A DNA stretch of 64,000 bases from Deinococcus cellulosilyticus NBRC 106333 = KACC 11606 (lineage in GTDB: Bacteria > Deinococcota > Deinococci > Deinococcales > Deinococcaceae). Location: the NCBI RefSeq assembly GCF_007990775.1, contig NZ_BJXB01000020.1, positions 40,826 through 104,825 on the forward strand, written 5' to 3'. The notes under the pieces are model-generated. The model was not told the DNA's origin. It searched no databases and worked only from the letters and a program-made list of their open reading frames with translations. Every line of letters begins with the position of its first letter. Position 1 is the first letter of the stretch. Below, in pieces: positions 60,366-64,000 of the stretch. A program made the position numbers and the translations under genes.

Positions 60366-61006
60366 TTAACGGCTGCGCTTCTTCACAAACCGCAGTGCAA
60401 AAAGCACCAGCAGAATCCCTGCAGCAATCAAAGGAGGCGTGTGGTCTTCTTTCACCGACCACCAGTAATGCAAGACCCCCAGAGCGCCCACCAGGTACGT
60501 CAGGCGGTGCAGCCTCTGCCAGCGCACGAAACCCATCTTGCGCACGCTGTCTTTCCGGCTGGTCAGCACCAGGGGGATCAGGAGCAAGAAAGCGGTCAGG
60601 CCCACGGTGATGTACGGGCGCTTGAGGGCATCTTGCAGGAAATCCAGCAGACCTGGACCCCGGTCAAGCAGGTAAATCCCCAGGTGAATCAGGGCGTACA
60701 GCGCTCCGGTGAGGCCCAGTGTTTTGCGCACCCGCGCAGGCCACAGCAGGCGGGTGCCCAGACGTGACGCCAGGAGTCTCAGTGGGGTGCAGGCCAGGGA
60801 CAGCAGGATGAGCGTCAGGGACAGCAGTCCGGTTTGCTGCTCGGCGCGCTGCAGGGGGTTGGCACCCAGTTGACCTGTGAAGGCGTCATACACCATCACT
60901 GGCAAGGGCAGGAGGGCCCCGATGGTGGCAGAAGGGGCCACCCAGGCGTTCGCGGCAATGGTTTTGCTGCTCGTTTTGCCCTGGGTTTGCTGCTGGATGG
61001 GTGAAT

Positions 61007-61010
<4 letters not shown>
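60366..61010 (-). CDS. msrQ: MsrQ, haem-binding membrane subunit of methionine sulfoxide reductase
   Basis: A 214-residue membrane protein with the MsrQ/YedZ layout: LPLPVMVYDAFTGQLGANPLQRAEQQTGLLSLTLILLSLACTPLRLL, YALIHLGIYLLDRGPG and LHRLTYLVGALGVLHYWWSVK, with conserved membrane histidines for haem. It passes electrons to MsrP in the cell envelope. The start is unusual: no ATG exists, and an AGGAGG site lies 5 nt before CTG 61010, whose last bases overlap the msrP stop (CTGA). GTG 60941 is the alternative and would give 191 residues. Confidence 0.88.
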
Positions 61011-61966
<956 letters not shown>

Positions 61967-62336
61967 GGGTCCTCCGTAAGGGGCAAGTCTCCCCTGACAC
62001 TGGTACGAAGCAGGGCACCCGTAAAGTTCATTTCTGGCACTGCACAGGCAGGAAGGGTCTGTGGGGGTGCAGGTCTCCTTCTGGTCATTTTAAGTTGCGG
62101 GGCTTGCAAAGAAAGGGTGATTTTAAAGAAATCTGGTTCACCGCTACAGTTTGGAAGAGGCAGCTAAACGCAACAAGACCGAATGGTGAAGACACCCTGG
62201 CTGTGTCAGACAGCAGACACGTCCGTGGAACCGATGGGGCAAGAAAATCTGGGCTTTTGACCATTCGATTTGAAGCAGAGACGCACCAGAAGTTGCCTCC
62301 ACCCCAAGGGTTAACCACCCGGCAAGGTCCCACCCT

Positions 62337-62498
62337 CTACTTCCACTTCTTGACCTGCACTTCCTTATCTTCCACCCACCCCCAGGCCGCATCGGGAATG
62401 CCCTGTGAAGCTGACGCAACAGGGTTCTGACGGGTGGCACCTCCTGCAACCACATTGAGATCCATGGGGGGGTCACAAGGGGTGTCTGACCTCTGCAT
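62337..62498 (-). CDS. Possible 53-residue small protein
   Basis: In the 716-nt gap between msrP and the next gene, a minus-strand frame starting at ATG 62498 has GGAGG 9 nt upstream and encodes MQRSDTPCDPPMDLNVVAGG...WGWVEDKEVQVKKWK. No family is recognised. The remaining gap (61967-62336 and 62499-62682) shows no other supported feature. Confidence 0.3.
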   Translation of the reverse strand: MQRSDTPCDPPMDLNVVAGGATRQNPVASASQGIPDAAWGWVEDKEVQVKKWK

Positions 62499-62682
62499 GA
62501 CAGGCCGCCTCCACCCAGCACGGTCATGAAAATGCAGCACAAATGTCGTCAAAAGGTCACCCTTCCCCCCTAAATTGGTGGGCGTGAAAAGGACGCTGAC
62601 CCGTTCACGGCAGAAACCCGCAGGTCCTTCACACAACCCCTTCTTGCTGATGGCCCTGGCAAGAAGCACAAAGGAGCACCGC

Positions 62683-63501
62683 ATGAAAAACCTCAAAGTC
62701 CTCTCGCTTTCTTTTCTCCTGACTGTCCCTGCCGCTCTGGCGCAGACTGCACCCGGCAATCCAGAGGTGATCTCCCCTGTTCAGGATGGGGTCCTGCTGC
62801 CCGAGACGGGTGCTCAGGCGGCCCGTGAGGCAGGTCGTTTTGTGTACGACAAACCCACCCCCGAGAACACCATTTTCCTGTTCATTGACCATCAGGTGGG
62901 CCTGGTGTCTGGCATCCGCGATTTCACCTCACTGGCGGAGTACAGGAACAACGTGGTGGGGCTTGCAAAGATCGCCAAAGCCCTGAACATTCCGGTGCTC
63001 CTCACCAGCAGCAACGCCCAGTGGCAAAACGGCGACACCCTGCCAGAACTCCGCCAGATCTTTCCGAACGAGACGATCTACCGCCGCACGGGCATCATCA
63101 ATGCCTATGAGGACCCCACCTTCAGAAAAGCCCTGCAGGACATGGTGCAGAAAACCGGACGCAGGCACATCGTGATTTCCGGGGTGACATTGGGAACCTG
63201 CGTGTCTTTCCCGACCCTTTCCATGCTGCAAGACGGTTACCGGGTGTATCCGGTGGTGGACGCCTCGGGCGCCTGGAGCCGTTATGAAGCGGAAGTGGCC
63301 ATGCAGCGCATGACCCGTGCGGGTGCAGAACTGCACAGTGTTTTCGCGCTGGGGGCTGAGTTGCAGGCCGACTGGAAGAAGCCCTCTGCCACGGCCATGC
63401 TGGCCCCTTTCCGGGAGAACCTCCCCGAGTATGGTCTGGTTCTGGACAACTTCTGGAACAATTACGGCCAGAAGGTGGTTCCCGACCCGTTCAAGCCCTG
63501 A
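62683..63501 (+). CDS. Exported isochorismatase-family (YcaC-like) hydrolase
   Basis: A 272-residue protein with a signal peptide (KVLSLSFLLTVPAALA, cleavage near residue 20). The body is of YcaC type: FIDHQVGLV (Asp69), RTGIINAYEDPTFRKAL, VISGVTLGTCVSFPTLSMLQDGY (Cys173) and VVDASGAWSRYEAEVAMQRMTRAGAEL. Asp and Cys of the cysteine-hydrolase triad are present; the usual Lys was not located with confidence. YcaC proteins are normally cytoplasmic, so export is notable. AAAGGAG precedes ATG 62683. A terminator follows. Confidence 0.9.
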   Translation: MKNLKVLSLSFLLTVPAALAQTAPGNPEVISPVQDGVLLPETGAQAAREAGRFVYDKPTPENTIFLFIDHQVGLVSGIRDFTSLAEYRNNVVGLAKIAKALNIPVLLTSSNAQWQNGDTLPELRQIFPNETIYRRTGIINAYEDPTFRKALQDMVQKTGRRHIVISGVTLGTCVSFPTLSMLQDGYRVYPVVDASGAWSRYEAEVAMQRMTRAGAELHSVFALGAELQADWKKPSATAMLAPFRENLPEYGLVLDNFWNNYGQKVVPDPFKP

Positions 63502-63516
63502 GGGTTGTTGCTCTTC

Positions 63517-63549
63517 AGGCACTGGATTTTCCAGTGCCTGTTCTTTTTC
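63517..63549 (+). terminator. Intrinsic terminator after the YcaC-like gene
   Basis: AGGCACTGG (63517-63525) and CCAGTGCCT (63531-63539) form a perfect 9-bp stem, followed by GTTCTTTTT. Confidence 0.88.
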
Positions 63550-63656
63550 CAGCCTGTTGAGAAAGCATCTGCATGGATGGGCGAGGGGTTGGAGGACGCA
63601 CCCTGGGATGCCGCTCTGGGGTGAATTCGATGGTCAAGCTTCCGGCCCTGCTCGAC

Positions 63657-63672
63657 ATCCCCCAGGGGGGAT
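63657..63672. promoter_or_regulatory. CsoR-like palindrome, distal copy
   Basis: ATCCCCCAGGGGGGAT is a palindrome with a C-run/G-run centre of the type bound by copper-sensing CsoR repressors. It lies about 120 nt before the second copy. Confidence 0.5.
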
Positions 63673-63771
63673 CGAAGGCAAACCAGATTCAATTGCTTCT
63701 TTTGATCAAAACATTAGGGGTTCTGCAAAGATTTATGTTGACAAATGCCCCACAAAGAATCAAACTGAGTT

Positions 63772-63792
63772 TATAATCCCCCCTAGGGGGAT
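63772..63792 (+). promoter_or_regulatory. -10 element overlapping a CsoR-like operator
   Basis: TATAAT (63772-63777) runs directly into ATCCCCCCTAGGGGGAT (63776-63792). The CCCCCTAGGGGG core is the typical CsoR-family operator shape, so metal-responsive repression of the following ATPase gene is likely. No -35 at normal spacing was found. Confidence 0.65.
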
Positions 63793-63803
63793 AGGGAGAC
63801 AGT

Positions 63804-64000
63804 ATGAACCACACGCACCACCACCATGCTGACGGCCACCACCCTGTTGTCCTTGAAGTCTTCCTTCATGACCTCCAGCACCCGGAAATCAAATCTCACC
63901 TGGAGCACGTCCCCGGAGTGCAACACGTGCACCTGGATCAGGAGCGTGGGGTGGCCCACATCACCCTGGAAGCACATGCCAGCGAAGCAGAATTCAGGCG
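63804..64000 (+). CDS. N-terminus of a probable metal-transporting P-type ATPase (partial)
   Basis: The frame from ATG 63804 stays open to the window edge (65 codons seen). It begins His-rich (MNHTHHHHADGHH) and continues into a ferredoxin-like strand-helix-strand (VVLEVFLHDLQHPEIKSHLEHVPGVQHVHLDQERGVAHITLEA) like the heavy-metal-associated domains at the front of CopA/ZntA-type ATPases. The usual metal-binding CxxC is absent. A GGGAG ribosome site lies 8 nt upstream. The CsoR-like operators suggest copper or another soft metal; identity rests on the unseen downstream part. Confidence 0.55.
   Translation, partial: MNHTHHHHADGHHPVVLEVFLHDLQHPEIKSHLEHVPGVQHVHLDQERGVAHITLEAHASEAEFR

Noticed and set aside
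63738..63766. TTGACA-17-CAAACT as the promoter of the ATPase gene
   Set aside because: The -10 lacks the first T of TANNNT, and a better -10 (TATAAT) overlaps the operator further downstream.

Overview
The window looks like chromosome from a Deinococcus-type bacterium (Deinococcota) of moderately high GC. The main evidence is a lexA - imuB-like - small ORF - dnaE2 mutagenesis operon of the kind described in Deinococcus deserti. It is supported by a RecQ helicase with more than one HRDC domain, and by about nine genes whose start codon lies 6-7 nt behind a TANNNT -10 element with no Shine-Dalgarno site (leaderless mRNAs, a Deinococcus hallmark). The species cannot be named from sequence alone. 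I see no rRNA, tRNA, CRISPR array or intact insertion sequence.

0-24.6 kb is mostly housekeeping and stress functions: an SRPBCC protein, a lipoprotein, a paired small-multidrug-resistance (Gdx/SugE-type) exporter with a divergent TetR regulator, a GGDEF/EAL protein, the SOS block (dnaE2, DUF6504-like, imuB-like and lexA on the minus strand, with a divergent SRAP/YedK gene sharing the lexA operator), an MBL lactonase-like enzyme, a VOC protein, secreted VWA and beta-propeller proteins, a Gfo/Idh/MocA oxidoreductase, and a MarR-controlled pair of flavin enzymes whose operator can be read directly from two matching palindromes.

24.6-33.4 kb holds an internally deleted copy of a gene found intact at 54.7 kb, a GIY-YIG fragment, recQ, a DUF3841 gene, a dual-specificity-type phosphatase and a large lipoprotein with Ig-like domains followed by seven RCC1 repeats.

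33.8-45.2 kb is the accessory part. It carries a 1594-residue DUF4132-type protein, a degraded toxin-antitoxin stretch (VapC remnant, frameshifted HigA/VapB-like antitoxin), two AbiEi-family antitoxin-like genes with no AbiEii toxin (one frameshifted), a MazEF-type pair, two HEAT-repeat proteins, a promoter placed directly in front of a terminator that could give a tiny RNA, and a SAM methyltransferase of more AT-rich composition.

45.2-64 kb returns to metabolic and regulatory genes: DinB, a LysR regulator with a divergent tautomerase / NTF2-like / quinone-reductase operon, a two-component system with a DUF6326 membrane protein, a frameshifted SGNH hydrolase, an MBL hydrolase, the intact 615-residue unknown protein, a metallophosphoesterase, small lipoproteins and propellers, the MsrPQ methionine-sulfoxide repair pair, an exported YcaC-like isochorismatase-family protein, and at the right edge the start of a probable metal-transporting ATPase behind CsoR-like operators.
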